DNA from: Parabacteroides sp. TM07-1AC
Lineage (GTDB): Bacteria > Bacteroidota > Bacteroidia > Bacteroidales > Tannerellaceae
Assembly (NCBI RefSeq): GCF_003480915.1
Contig: NZ_QUKD01000001.1
Span: 744,001-808,000, forward strand
Length of the DNA stretch: 64,000 nucleotides
Direction of reading: 5' to 3'
Shown here: piece after piece, positions 39,035-46,993 of the stretch
Layout: each line of letters opens with the position of its first letter
How positions within the stretch are numbered: the first letter of the stretch is position 1
Notes under the pieces: generated by a model
What the model saw: the letters and a program-made list of their open reading frames with translations, nothing else
Database searches by the model: none
Told to the model about the DNA's origin: nothing
Translations under genes and position numbers: made by a program

Positions 39035-39826
39035 TTATTCATCTTGCATAAGAGCCGACCGGCCACCGTCCATCAGGATCGTTGTCCCGCTAATGAAACG
39101 CGCCATAGGCGATGCAAGATAGACACAGAGGTCACCCACCTCCTCTACTGTCCCGATCCGTTTGACCGGATGCAGGTTGATCGTACGTAAACGCTCTTCC
39201 CGGGCATCCGGAAAAGAGTCGAACCAGGTATCGTTGCCCGCCGTATCGATGAAGCCCGGAGCGACACCGACCGTACGGATAGCAGGCCCCCACTCGATTG
39301 CCAGGTTACGGACCAGGCCGGTGATCGCCGTTTTCGTCACGCTATACGGAAAGCATCCGGGAATCGTTCCGAACGCATGGTTGGAAGTCATCAACAGGAT
39401 AACGCCTTCCCCACTCTGTTCCAGATAGGGTTTGCATAGCTTCGACAACCGCCAGTGGGATGCCAGGTTCAGATCCAGGTTATACTGCCAGCGTTCTTCC
39501 GTACACCCGGCTGCACCCTCGAATACATTCATTCCCGCACTGGAGACCAGGACATCTAACCGCCCGAAAGTACGAATCGTTTCCTCCACCAGCTGTCCCA
39601 GTTGTTCGGGACAAGTGACGTCGGTCTGCACATACAGCGACCGGACTCCCTGCGACTCGACAGCCTCCCGGAATGCGGCTGCCGACGGATCATCCGCCGC
39701 TTTTCGTGCACATCCGGCGACATGAGCACCCGCCCGGGCAAACTCCCGGGCAGTACCCAGACCGATACCGGAAGATACACCGGTAACAAGTACCACTTTA
39801 TCTTTATAGTCTATCGTAAAGCTCAT
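39035..39826 (-). CDS. SDR family oxidoreductase
   Basis: 263 residues. The NAD(P)-binding TGVSSGIG is at about 15-22, SSAGMN follows, and the catalytic pair sits in YSVTKTA (YxxxK). It should oxidise or reduce a sugar or sugar-acid hydroxyl group. The gene is packed between the enolase-superfamily and symporter genes with gaps of 5 bp each. Confidence 0.9.
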   Translation of the reverse strand: MSFTIDYKDKVVLVTGVSSGIGLGTAREFARAGAHVAGCARKAADDPSAAAFREAVESQGVRSLYVQTDVTCPEQLGQLVEETIRTFGRLDVLVSSAGMNVFEGAAGCTEERWQYNLDLNLASHWRLSKLCKPYLEQSGEGVILLMTSNHAFGTIPGCFPYSVTKTAITGLVRNLAIEWGPAIRTVGVAPGFIDTAGNDTWFDSFPDAREERLRTINLHPVKRIGTVEEVGDLCVYLASPMARFISGTTILMDGGRSALMQDE

Positions 39827-39831
39827 ACCAA

Positions 39832-41001
39832 TCAGATATAGAAGTTATCAGGCGCGTTCGTCGTAATACCCGGATGCTTTTCCATCTCTTCCTCCACCAG
39901 GTCTACGCCCAGTCCCGGACGGTCGGACAGGTGCAGATGGCCGTCGTACACCATTTCCGCTATCGGATGGTCGATCACCGTATCCCTCCAGGGAACATCA
40001 TTGAACATAAATTCCTGACGGAAGAAATTCGGGATCGCAGCACACACATGCGAAGAAGCAAGCGTCGATAAAGGCCCGTTCGGGTTATGGGGAGCGATCA
40101 GGACGTTGTAGGCTTCCGCCATCGTCGCCATCCGCTTCATTTCAGACGGTCCGCCGCAACGGGTGATATCCGGCATGATGACATCGCATACATGTTTCTC
40201 CAACAAAGAACGGATACCGAAGCGGGTATAATGGCGTTCGCCTACGCAGATAGCGACATCGGAAGGGATACGTTCACGCATGGCACGTAAGGTCTGCGAA
40301 CTTTCCGGTCCGGCAGGCTCCTCATACCAGGTAATATCCAGCTTTGCCAGACGTTCGGCCATCTTCACCGCCACCCGGTAATTCAGCATGGCATGTGTCT
40401 CGATCATAATATCGAACTCCGGTCCTACCGCATCACGTACCGCCTTCGATACATCGAAAGCCAAGTCTTGTTGTTCTGCCGTCAGGGTCAGATTGGAAGC
40501 CAGGTCTTCCCCATAGAAATAGTTCGTATGTGCGAACGGGTCGAACTTCAGTCCGGTGAAACCGGCCTCCTTTACTTTCAACGCCTGTTCCGTATAGTCT
40601 TTGGCATTATGTCCGCCACCGGTAAACCAGTAGTTGGCATATAATAAAACGTTTTTGCGATAAGCGCCGCCCAGCAACTCGTAGCAGGGAACGCCCAGCA
40701 CTTTTGCCTTCAGGTCCAGCAAAGCCATATCGATACCGCTGATGGCGCAAAGGCTGGCACCGTACGGGCCGATCCAGTTCAGATCGCGATAGAGCTTTGT
40801 CCAGATAAAATCCGTCTTCATCGGATCGAGACCGATGATACGCTGCCCTACATGCTTGGCAGCTTCAAAGACGATCGGGCTTCCCGGCCAGTTGGTCGCT
40901 TCGCCCACACCGGTATATCCTTCGTCCGTATATATTTTAAGTAGCGTCCAGTTGTATTTGATACCTTGTACCAACCATACCTTTACATCTGTGATTTTCA
41001 T
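39832..41001 (-). CDS. Enolase-superfamily sugar-acid dehydratase (mandelate racemase/galactonate dehydratase-like)
   Basis: 389 residues. The N-terminal capping domain is followed by the TIM barrel. Metal ligands are likely the Asp/Glu in FDIMIETHAML, Glu in WYEEPAGP and Glu in ICVGERHY. The candidate base is His in APHNPNGPL, with ETHAM as the second-shell element. This pattern is that of acid-sugar dehydratases such as D-galactonate dehydratase, but the exact sugar acid cannot be read. It follows the RraA-family gene by 17 bp and feeds its product, a keto-deoxy sugar acid, to downstream enzymes. Confidence 0.85.
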   Translation of the reverse strand: MKITDVKVWLVQGIKYNWTLLKIYTDEGYTGVGEATNWPGSPIVFEAAKHVGQRIIGLDPMKTDFIWTKLYRDLNWIGPYGASLCAISGIDMALLDLKAKVLGVPCYELLGGAYRKNVLLYANYWFTGGGHNAKDYTEQALKVKEAGFTGLKFDPFAHTNYFYGEDLASNLTLTAEQQDLAFDVSKAVRDAVGPEFDIMIETHAMLNYRVAVKMAERLAKLDITWYEEPAGPESSQTLRAMRERIPSDVAICVGERHYTRFGIRSLLEKHVCDVIMPDITRCGGPSEMKRMATMAEAYNVLIAPHNPNGPLSTLASSHVCAAIPNFFRQEFMFNDVPWRDTVIDHPIAEMVYDGHLHLSDRPGLGVDLVEEEMEKHPGITTNAPDNFYI

Positions 41002-41018
41002 TGTCTATTTCGATTTAA

Positions 41019-41711
41019 TTACATGATTCCAAACTGGTCGAAAGCATCGCGGGCTTTCATTCCTTCCTGTATCTTCTTCAATACCATCCGTTCGCCACGG
41101 GCTTTTTCAAGGGCACGGGTAAAGACTTCCTCCTCGATAGCACGGGGAACGACACATACACCGTCGATATCCCCTATCAGGATATCCCCGTCGTCGATAC
41201 GCACCCCATCCATTTCAATCGGGACGCGATAGTCGATCACCTTTCCTCTCGGAGCCTGGTCCTGTGCATAAGGGCCGTAAGAGAAACAAGGGAAGTCGAG
41301 TGCCAGAATCCCTTTCGTATCGCGTGAATAACCATTCACCACGGCACCGGCTGCCTTGCACTGCATAGCCCGGGCACTCATCAATTCACCCCATAAGGCA
41401 TAACAGGGAGACGAACCGGAACAGACATAGACTTCATCTTCTTTCAGATCGTCCAGCGCTTCGAGCATCAATCCGAAAGAACGTTTCAACAACGGATTCT
41501 CCCCGCATTCCTTTCCATGTTCCAACACATCTGCTTCCAGCACCGTCATTGCCCGTCCGACAACCAGCATATCGTCACGAAGCGGACGTATCTGCGGGGG
41601 AAGAAACTGACGGGTATAGCCCATCTTATCCATAATGTCACCGATCACTGCGGTATAAAGCTCCTCTTTTATCAAAGAGAACAACGCTTTATCATCATTC
41701 CATTCTTTCAT
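41019..41711 (-). CDS. RraA-family aldolase/decarboxylase
   Basis: 230 residues. The RraA/HMG-aldolase signature is present as GAVVNGYSRDTKGIL, with the Arg-Asp pair that binds substrate and metal. Family members cleave 4-hydroxy-2-oxo acids such as HMG or CHA, or inhibit RNase E. The neighbouring dehydratase and SDR favour a catabolic aldolase that splits a keto-deoxy sugar acid; that role is inferred. It is the first structural gene of the operon. Confidence 0.82.
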   Translation of the reverse strand: MKEWNDDKALFSLIKEELYTAVIGDIMDKMGYTRQFLPPQIRPLRDDMLVVGRAMTVLEADVLEHGKECGENPLLKRSFGLMLEALDDLKEDEVYVCSGSSPCYALWGELMSARAMQCKAAGAVVNGYSRDTKGILALDFPCFSYGPYAQDQAPRGKVIDYRVPIEMDGVRIDDGDILIGDIDGVCVVPRAIEEEVFTRALEKARGERMVLKKIQEGMKARDAFDQFGIM

Positions 41712-41755
41712 TTTACTATAGTTTATCAGTATTTATATACTCCTGTTACTGATCA

Positions 41756-41763
41756 CAAAGTTA
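41756..41763 (-). promoter_or_regulatory. -7 box of the sugar-acid operon
   Basis: The minus strand reads TAACTTTG, 44 bp before the RraA start codon, in the gap after the AraC gene. Confidence 0.6.
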
Positions 41764-41853
41764 GCCGGAGTGTACAAAAAGTAAGGCTTAAAACAAAGCT
41801 GCAACGTATGCAGGTAGGACCTTTTAAGAGGAAAATGTGTACAAAACGGAAAA

Positions 41854-42720
41854 CTATTTGGTAACCTCCCTCGGAGTGATCCCCATCTGCTGTTTGAATA
41901 CCCTTGAAAAGTATTGCGGCGACTTGAATCCGCAGATGAAACAGATCTCTTTTATAGACATTTCCGTATTCCTCAACAGTTCGATCGCCTTATTGATCCG
42001 TATCTGGTTCAGATAATCCAGCGGAGAGAGATTGAGATGCTGGGCGAAGAGTTTGCGCAGGTAACGTTCCCCTATTCCGGTCTGCCCGGCCACGTCGGTG
42101 ATGGAGATATCTGTCTGATAGTTCATGCGGATATAAGAAATTGCCTTTTTCAGCGATTCATTTGTACAAATCGGCAGGTAGGATTCGTCCATATAGCGGT
42201 AGATCAGAATCAGCAGTTCCGCATAGTACATCACGACCAGGTATTGATAGTATTTGTTTTTCAGATTCATCTCGTTCACGATACGCTGAACGGCCCGCAT
42301 GATCCGGACATTATTCACGATCTTGATCAGCCGGTTCTCTTCCGAGAAAATAGTGACAGGCGTCAATTCGCCTGTCTCATCCTGGGCATGCGGATTGAAG
42401 CGGGAGAAGATCTCCGGCAGAAATTCCAACTGCATCAGCGTCGTCCCTTCCGAACCGGCCTCGAAGGTATGTTCCACATTCGAGCAGATGATCATCATCT
42501 CGTTCTCATTAAAGCTGATACTTTCGTTCTCCAGGTGCAGAATGCAATTTCCTTTCTTTACATAGTTGATCTCGATACGCAGATGCTGGTGTGGTCCGAA
42601 TGTTTCAAATGGCTGGAAAGAGACAAAGCGGAAGACATCCGCCAGTCGTTTGTACTTCAGATTATCCGTTATCCCTTCCAAAAGTCCCCAAAGAGACTGT
42701 TCTGTTGTCTTGTTATCCAT
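41854..42720 (-). CDS. AraC family transcriptional regulator
   Basis: 288 residues. The N-terminal cupin-like sensor covers about 1-150 (GPHQHLRIEINYVKKGNCILH). The C-terminal double HTH covers about 185-288 (ISITDVAGQTGIGERYLRKLF, then SIKEICFICGFKSPQYFSRVFKQ). It most likely activates the adjacent operon when its sugar or sugar acid is present. It has its own -7 box, and a second one separates it from the operon. Confidence 0.92.
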   Translation of the reverse strand: MDNKTTEQSLWGLLEGITDNLKYKRLADVFRFVSFQPFETFGPHQHLRIEINYVKKGNCILHLENESISFNENEMMIICSNVEHTFEAGSEGTTLMQLEFLPEIFSRFNPHAQDETGELTPVTIFSEENRLIKIVNNVRIMRAVQRIVNEMNLKNKYYQYLVVMYYAELLILIYRYMDESYLPICTNESLKKAISYIRMNYQTDISITDVAGQTGIGERYLRKLFAQHLNLSPLDYLNQIRINKAIELLRNTEMSIKEICFICGFKSPQYFSRVFKQQMGITPREVTK

Positions 42721-42746
42721 GGTATTTCCTTTCCCTTATTCAGAAG

Positions 42747-42754
42747 CAAAGATA
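42747..42754 (-). promoter_or_regulatory. -7 box of the AraC gene
   Basis: The minus strand reads TATCTTTG, 26 bp before the start codon. Confidence 0.6.
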
Positions 42755-42788
42755 GGGAAAAGGCAGTACCGGATTTTACACTTCCGGA

Positions 42789-42824
42789 AAAAAAGAAGGG
42801 CCGAAATGGTATCATTCGGCCCTT
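42789..42824 (-). terminator. Terminator-like hairpin upstream of the integrase
   Basis: AAGGGCCGAA (42796-42805) pairs with TTCGGCCCTT (42815-42824). The run of seven T follows only when read leftward, so it would stop transcripts coming from the integrase side. No leftward gene lies between here and 44735. Confidence 0.8.
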
Positions 42825-42913
42825 TAACTTATACAAAACGGAACTAATTCTTTTCGGCTTAATAAATATTTGGTGGACATTTGTTATATAAACTCACTAT
42901 AATAAGAATACTT

Positions 42914-44173
42914 ATGATAAATGTATCTGTAAAAGTAAAACGACGTAAGAGCATGGTACAGCGAAAGGCGGTGCCTCTTTTCGTACAGCTTATCGGCAAA
43001 CGGAAGATGCGACGCATCCCGCTCGATGATTTGCGGCTTTACGAAGAAGAATGGGACCCGCTCTTCGAAAATGTATGCATCCCGCCAGGGACATCCCGTG
43101 AGAGGACGGAGTATCTGCTACGGGCTACAGACCGGTTGGAAAAGGAACTTTCCGCTATTCGGACGGTAATAAGCAAGCTCGCAAATTCAACGGACGTTAC
43201 CGTTGAAGAAATAGTTGCTGCCTATCAGGAGCGGAATGGCTCGATTGCCTGGACTGCCTACCTCGACAAGTTGATAGAAGGCTTGCGGGAGAAAGGATGC
43301 GACTCGACCGCCCGGCATTACCGCAGCCTTGAGAGAAGCTTCAACACCTTCCTCGAACACCGGGTAATCATGCTGAGGGATATCAGCGACAGGCTGATAA
43401 AGGAATACGAAGGGTTTCTGGTAGGGAAAGGACTCATGCCCAATACCGTCTCATTCTATCTCCGGACATTCCGCGCAGTATGGAACAAGGCGATACGGGC
43501 CGGACTGATCGAACAGCGCCCCTCTCCTTTCCGGGAGGTCAATACCCGGATCGAGAAAACAGAGAAACGGGCTGTCGATACCGATGTTATCGGGAAACTG
43601 GAGAATCTCAGGGACACCCTCCCCGGCAACCTGGCCATGTCGCTCGATTTCTTCCTGTTCTGCTACTATGCAAGGGGCATGGCCTTTATCGACCTTGCCT
43701 ATCTTACCAAAAAGAATATGCATGGCGATATGATTGTCTACAAACGCAGGAAAACCGGACAGGAACTTCAGGTAAAAATCCTTCCCGTCATGAAAAAGCT
43801 GCTCGACCGGTACCGCGACAAAAAGAGTCCTTACCTCTTTCCCATATTGAATACCGGGACTGACAGCGATAAAAAGTATCAAAGCGCCCTGCGCTTGCAG
43901 AACCTGCACCTGCAAAAGATTGGGAAAAAGATCGGTGTAAAACTATCGGCTCACGTCCCCCGCCACTCATGGGCCAGCGCAGCAAAAAGCAAAGGCGTTC
44001 CCGATGAATTGATATCGGAAGGAATGGGGCATACCTCGGTAAAGACAACGTGGATATATATTCGAAAGTTTAACAATACGAGACTGGACAATATGAATGA
44101 ATATGTGATTACAGGTAAAAAACAACCACCGGGTTCGCCCTATGAATATAGGGGGAGAAAGCAAATGCTGTAA
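42914..44173 (+). CDS. Tyrosine recombinase, probable DNA invertase of the fimbrial switch
   Basis: 419 residues. It has an N-terminal Arm-binding-like domain (about 5-60), a SAM-like core-binding domain (about 105-200) and a catalytic domain. The catalytic residues are visible: Arg254 (ARGMAFID), Lys280 (YKRRKTGQ), His347-x-x-Arg350 (HVPRHSW), His373 (GHTSVKTT) and Tyr382 (TWIYIRKF). The start is the ATG at 42914; the TTG at 42881 adds eleven unlikely residues. Its 3' end is 8 bp from the left arm of a pair of inverted repeats that bound a 475-bp segment before the fimbrial operon. That placement makes inversion of this segment its probable job, rather than integration of an element. Confidence 0.88.
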   Translation: MINVSVKVKRRKSMVQRKAVPLFVQLIGKRKMRRIPLDDLRLYEEEWDPLFENVCIPPGTSRERTEYLLRATDRLEKELSAIRTVISKLANSTDVTVEEIVAAYQERNGSIAWTAYLDKLIEGLREKGCDSTARHYRSLERSFNTFLEHRVIMLRDISDRLIKEYEGFLVGKGLMPNTVSFYLRTFRAVWNKAIRAGLIEQRPSPFREVNTRIEKTEKRAVDTDVIGKLENLRDTLPGNLAMSLDFFLFCYYARGMAFIDLAYLTKKNMHGDMIVYKRRKTGQELQVKILPVMKKLLDRYRDKKSPYLFPILNTGTDSDKKYQSALRLQNLHLQKIGKKIGVKLSAHVPRHSWASAAKSKGVPDELISEGMGHTSVKTTWIYIRKFNNTRLDNMNEYVITGKKQPPGSPYEYRGRKQML

Positions 44174-44180
44174 ATAAAAA

Positions 44181-44205
44181 ATCCGTCTCTTACCAAGAGA
44201 CGGAA
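44181..44205. repeat. Left inverted repeat (IR-L) of the putative invertible segment
   Basis: A 25-bp arm with core GTCTCTTACCAAGAGAC. It matches the reverse complement of 44681-44705 at 23 of 25 positions. Each arm is itself palindromic (GTCTCTT/AAGAGAC) around an asymmetric ACC, as expected for a recombinase core site with two inverted binding elements. Confidence 0.88.
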
Positions 44206-44680
44206 GTCATAGCTTTGTTAATTGTTAAAACGCCGTAAAGGTAATGACGTTTTGTGAAAAAACAAATGCTTTTCCATTTATTTTAAGCAAAAGTACTTAA
44301 TATTCAAGCTTATCTTGAATATGAAAACATCTTTTAAGGAAAGAACGACTTAAGTCAAAGCTCTTTCCAAGATAACTATGTCACTCTAAATGCCTGCTTT
44401 AATTACATGTTACTATTTAATTATCAGTCGTTTAACAATTGTTTTACGGTTGTTTTGCGATTTAGTTTGAAATTCATCCGATATTGTCTTCCACCCTTTA
44501 CTTGTCTCAGCCTTTTTATTTAAGCTCTGAAAGCCTGTAAAATGGAATTGTAGCATAAAACAGCCCTGATTCGGGGATATGTTTGTTTTACAATTTGTTT
44601 GACGTTATGTTTCAGGTGTTCTCACATTCCATCCGGTTTGGCATAAATTTCAATCGTCTTCAGAAATGTACCTTTCCTCC
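44206..44680. promoter_or_regulatory. Putative invertible promoter segment
   Basis: 475 bp, AT-rich and without a gene, lying between the recombinase and the fimbrial operon and bounded by inverted repeats. The best promoter match is the leftward TACTTTTG at 44288-44295. A weaker rightward candidate is TTAGTTTG at 44462-44469, with TTG 20 bp upstream. Inversion would point the strong box at the fimbrial genes. Confidence 0.75.
44288..44322 (-). promoter_or_regulatory. Leftward promoter with operator-like palindrome
   Basis: The minus strand has TACTTTTG (44288-44295), a perfect -7 box. Just upstream is a 23-bp palindrome with 9-bp arms ATATTCAAG and CTTGAATAT (44300-44322) around CTTAT. It occupies the spacer and -33 area, where no TTTG is seen, so a regulator may bind there. 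Confidence 0.65.
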
Positions 44681-44705
44681 TTCCGTCTCTTGGTAAGAGA
44701 CAGAA
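44681..44705. repeat. Right inverted repeat (IR-R) of the putative invertible segment
   Basis: The partner of 44181-44205, in opposite orientation; its core reads GTCTCTTGGTAAGAGAC. It ends 30 bp before the first fimbrial gene. Confidence 0.88.
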
Positions 44706-44735
44706 CAAGCGGAAACACTCAACAGTATTAATATT

Positions 44736-45296
44736 ATGTATAGGGAATACCACTTACTAATTGTACTTTTATTTTGCCTGTCACCTTGCCTGCATAGCCA
44801 GCAAACAGCGTTAAAGACAAATATCCTTTTTTGGGGAACTACAACTCCGAATGCAGGTGTGGAAGTGGGTATCACCCGTCAGCTCACCCTCGATATCTGG
44901 GGCGCATACAACGCCTGGAAATTCAAAAACGATATGAAATTGAACCTTTACCTCCTACAACCGGAAGTCCGTTACTGGTTCTGCCGCAAGTTTGAAGGGC
45001 ACTTTGTCGGTGTTCACGGGCATTACGGCCATTTCAATATCGGACAGATACCGTTCTTCTCCGGCCTGAAAGAGTATGTATTGCGTGGCGACCTCTATGG
45101 CGGCGGCCTCACCTACGGTTACCATTGGGCGTTAGGCGAACGGTGGGGACTGGAAGCCATGATAGGCGGAGGCTATGCCTATATGAAATACGACAAATAC
45201 CGCTGTGCCGATTGCGGGGAGAGGGTCGGTTCTTTCACCCGGAGTTATTTCGGACCTACACGTATCGGTTTCTCTATCATTTATTTCTTACGATAA
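44736..45296 (+). CDS. DUF3575 family protein, first gene of the fimbrial operon
   Basis: 186 residues with a signal peptide (LLIVLLFCLSPCLHSQ). The body is an outer-membrane-barrel-like DUF3575 domain (ALKTNILFWGTTTPNAGVEVGI, then LNLYLLQPEVRYWF, ending RIGFSIIYFLR). Such proteins are regular members of FimA/Mfa-type fimbrial loci in Bacteroidales; their role is unknown, perhaps as a surface assembly or anchoring component. No promoter lies between IR-R and this gene, so its expression should depend on the invertible segment. Confidence 0.82.
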   Translation: MYREYHLLIVLLFCLSPCLHSQQTALKTNILFWGTTTPNAGVEVGITRQLTLDIWGAYNAWKFKNDMKLNLYLLQPEVRYWFCRKFEGHFVGVHGHYGHFNIGQIPFFSGLKEYVLRGDLYGGGLTYGYHWALGERWGLEAMIGGGYAYMKYDKYRCADCGERVGSFTRSYFGPTRIGFSIIYFLR

Positions 45297-45307
45297 AAAA
45301 CGACGGT

Positions 45308-46975
45308 ATGAGAATCTATCTGTTACATATTATAATGTATGCTTTCGTCGCATCCTGTACGTTCCTGTTCGCCGGGACGGCAGTAGCCGAAGGCGTACGG
45401 ATTGTCCCCAAATCTTTCGCGATAAAGAACGACAGCCTGCACATCTGGTTGGACATGGATTTGAACAGCGTACACGTCAACTCACAGACAGCCGTCATCT
45501 TTACCCCCGAACTAAAAGGAAAAAAAGGAAATACCCATCTCGTGCCACTGCCCCCCGTCATCATAACCGGAAGCAAACGTTACCGCTATGAACGCCGCGA
45601 ACGGGCTTTAGCCATAGGAAAAGAAACACCGGCAAGCCCATTCCTGGTACTGCTCGAAAACAGACGGACAGGATCGAAGACCGTCAGCTATAAGGTGACC
45701 ATACCTTACACTTCATGGATGCAGCAAGCCTCCCTGCTGCTTCGCCAGGAACTGAAAGACTGCTGCGACCTGCAATTGTTGGGTGTCGATACGCTTACAC
45801 GGCAAATCAGACTTAAAAATAAACCGGCAACAACACCTGTATACGCCGAAGAAATGCCTCAACCGGTTATCGCCCGGGCAAAGACATCGGTTGCCGGGAA
45901 CATCGCTGCGGTAACCGCTCCTGCCGACCTCCGGGAGGTGACGGTTCCGGCAACCGTTCCTGTTCAAAGACCGGTTCCGGCTATTACGAATATCGTCCTT
46001 TCTTCTACGGCTCTCGATACCTACGCATCGATGGTGTCGTTCCTCACTCCTGCCTCCGGACGGCAAAACAAGAGACGCTCTAAAAGTGCTACCTTATATA
46101 TAGATTATCCTTTAGGCAAAGACGAAGTATATCCGGAATACAGAAATAACCGGGAAGAGATCGACAAGATAGACGCAAGCCTGCTGCCGGTCTTATCGGA
46201 AGGTTTTACCCAACTGGAATGTATCCGGATAAAGGGATGCGCCTCGCCCGACGGCAACTACGGCGACAATGAACGACTGGCAGAAAACCGTTCCCGCCTG
46301 TTTGCCTGGTATGTACAGCGGGCCTACGACTTACCCGCCCATCTGTTCGACGTCTCATCGGTAGCCGAAGACTGGGACGGACTGGAAGAAATACTCAGAC
46401 AGACAAAGCCGTCTTATTACAGACAGGCAATCGATATCATTCACCGGTACGGCATTTTCAGCGGGCGCGAAAAGCACCTGATGGACCTTCAGGGGGGTGC
46501 CCCTTATAAAGATATGCTGAAAAGGTTGTTCCCAAAGCTTCGCCGTATCGAGTTCACGGTAGAATACCGCATCCGTCCGCTCGATGCCGGTGAAGCTTCC
46601 GAAATGATCTATACGCATCCCGACCTGCTCAGCCTGGAAGAAATGTATGATGTGGCACGCTATTACCGTCCGGGCACGGATCAGTACCGCGAAGTGTACG
46701 AAGTAGCCGCCTTCCATTTCCCGGACGAAGTGACCGCCAATGTCAATGCCGCATCGGCCGTCATGCTGACCGGCGATTTGAAATCGGCGTGGAACTACCT
46801 GAGCAAGGTGGAAGCCGATCCGCGTGCCTGGAATAATATAGGAGTGCTCACCCTGATGGAAGGCAATCCCGAAGGGGCTGCCGTCTGGTTTCGTAAGGCG
46901 GTAGGCATCGAACCCCGTAAGGCGAGAAAGAATTTGCAGATAGCGGAAGGAATGATAAGTAAGAGTTCATATTAA
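45308..46975 (+). CDS. DUF3868/OmpA-like periplasmic fimbrial accessory protein
   Basis: 555 residues from the ATG at 45308, which opens a signal peptide (MYAFVASCTFLFAGTAVAEG). The N-terminal DUF3868 domain covers about 25-165. An OmpA-like segment (IRIKGCASPDGNYGDNE, then LAENRSRLFAWYV) lies around residues 300-350. The C-terminal ~120 residues contain TPR-like helices (AWNNIGVLTLMEGNPEGAAVWFRKAV). It may tie fimbrial assembly to peptidoglycan. It follows the DUF3575 gene by 11 bp; earlier in-frame codons overlap that gene and are not used. Confidence 0.82.
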   Translation: MRIYLLHIIMYAFVASCTFLFAGTAVAEGVRIVPKSFAIKNDSLHIWLDMDLNSVHVNSQTAVIFTPELKGKKGNTHLVPLPPVIITGSKRYRYERRERALAIGKETPASPFLVLLENRRTGSKTVSYKVTIPYTSWMQQASLLLRQELKDCCDLQLLGVDTLTRQIRLKNKPATTPVYAEEMPQPVIARAKTSVAGNIAAVTAPADLREVTVPATVPVQRPVPAITNIVLSSTALDTYASMVSFLTPASGRQNKRRSKSATLYIDYPLGKDEVYPEYRNNREEIDKIDASLLPVLSEGFTQLECIRIKGCASPDGNYGDNERLAENRSRLFAWYVQRAYDLPAHLFDVSSVAEDWDGLEEILRQTKPSYYRQAIDIIHRYGIFSGREKHLMDLQGGAPYKDMLKRLFPKLRRIEFTVEYRIRPLDAGEASEMIYTHPDLLSLEEMYDVARYYRPGTDQYREVYEVAAFHFPDEVTANVNAASAVMLTGDLKSAWNYLSKVEADPRAWNNIGVLTLMEGNPEGAAVWFRKAVGIEPRKARKNLQIAEGMISKSSY

Positions 46976-46993
46976 TAATAGGGATACAAAGTA

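Noticed and set aside
41914..42891. 325-codon plus-strand open frame
   Set aside because: It is antisense to the AraC gene, whose double HTH is unmistakable.
42881..44173. Integrase of a prophage or conjugative element
   Set aside because: No phage or conjugation genes, no tRNA target and no direct-repeat attachment sites are seen; the adjacent inverted repeats fit an invertase better.
44181..44205. Plain terminator of the recombinase gene
   Set aside because: It is palindromic but lacks a T run, and the same sequence recurs inverted 475 bp away, which a terminator would not explain.
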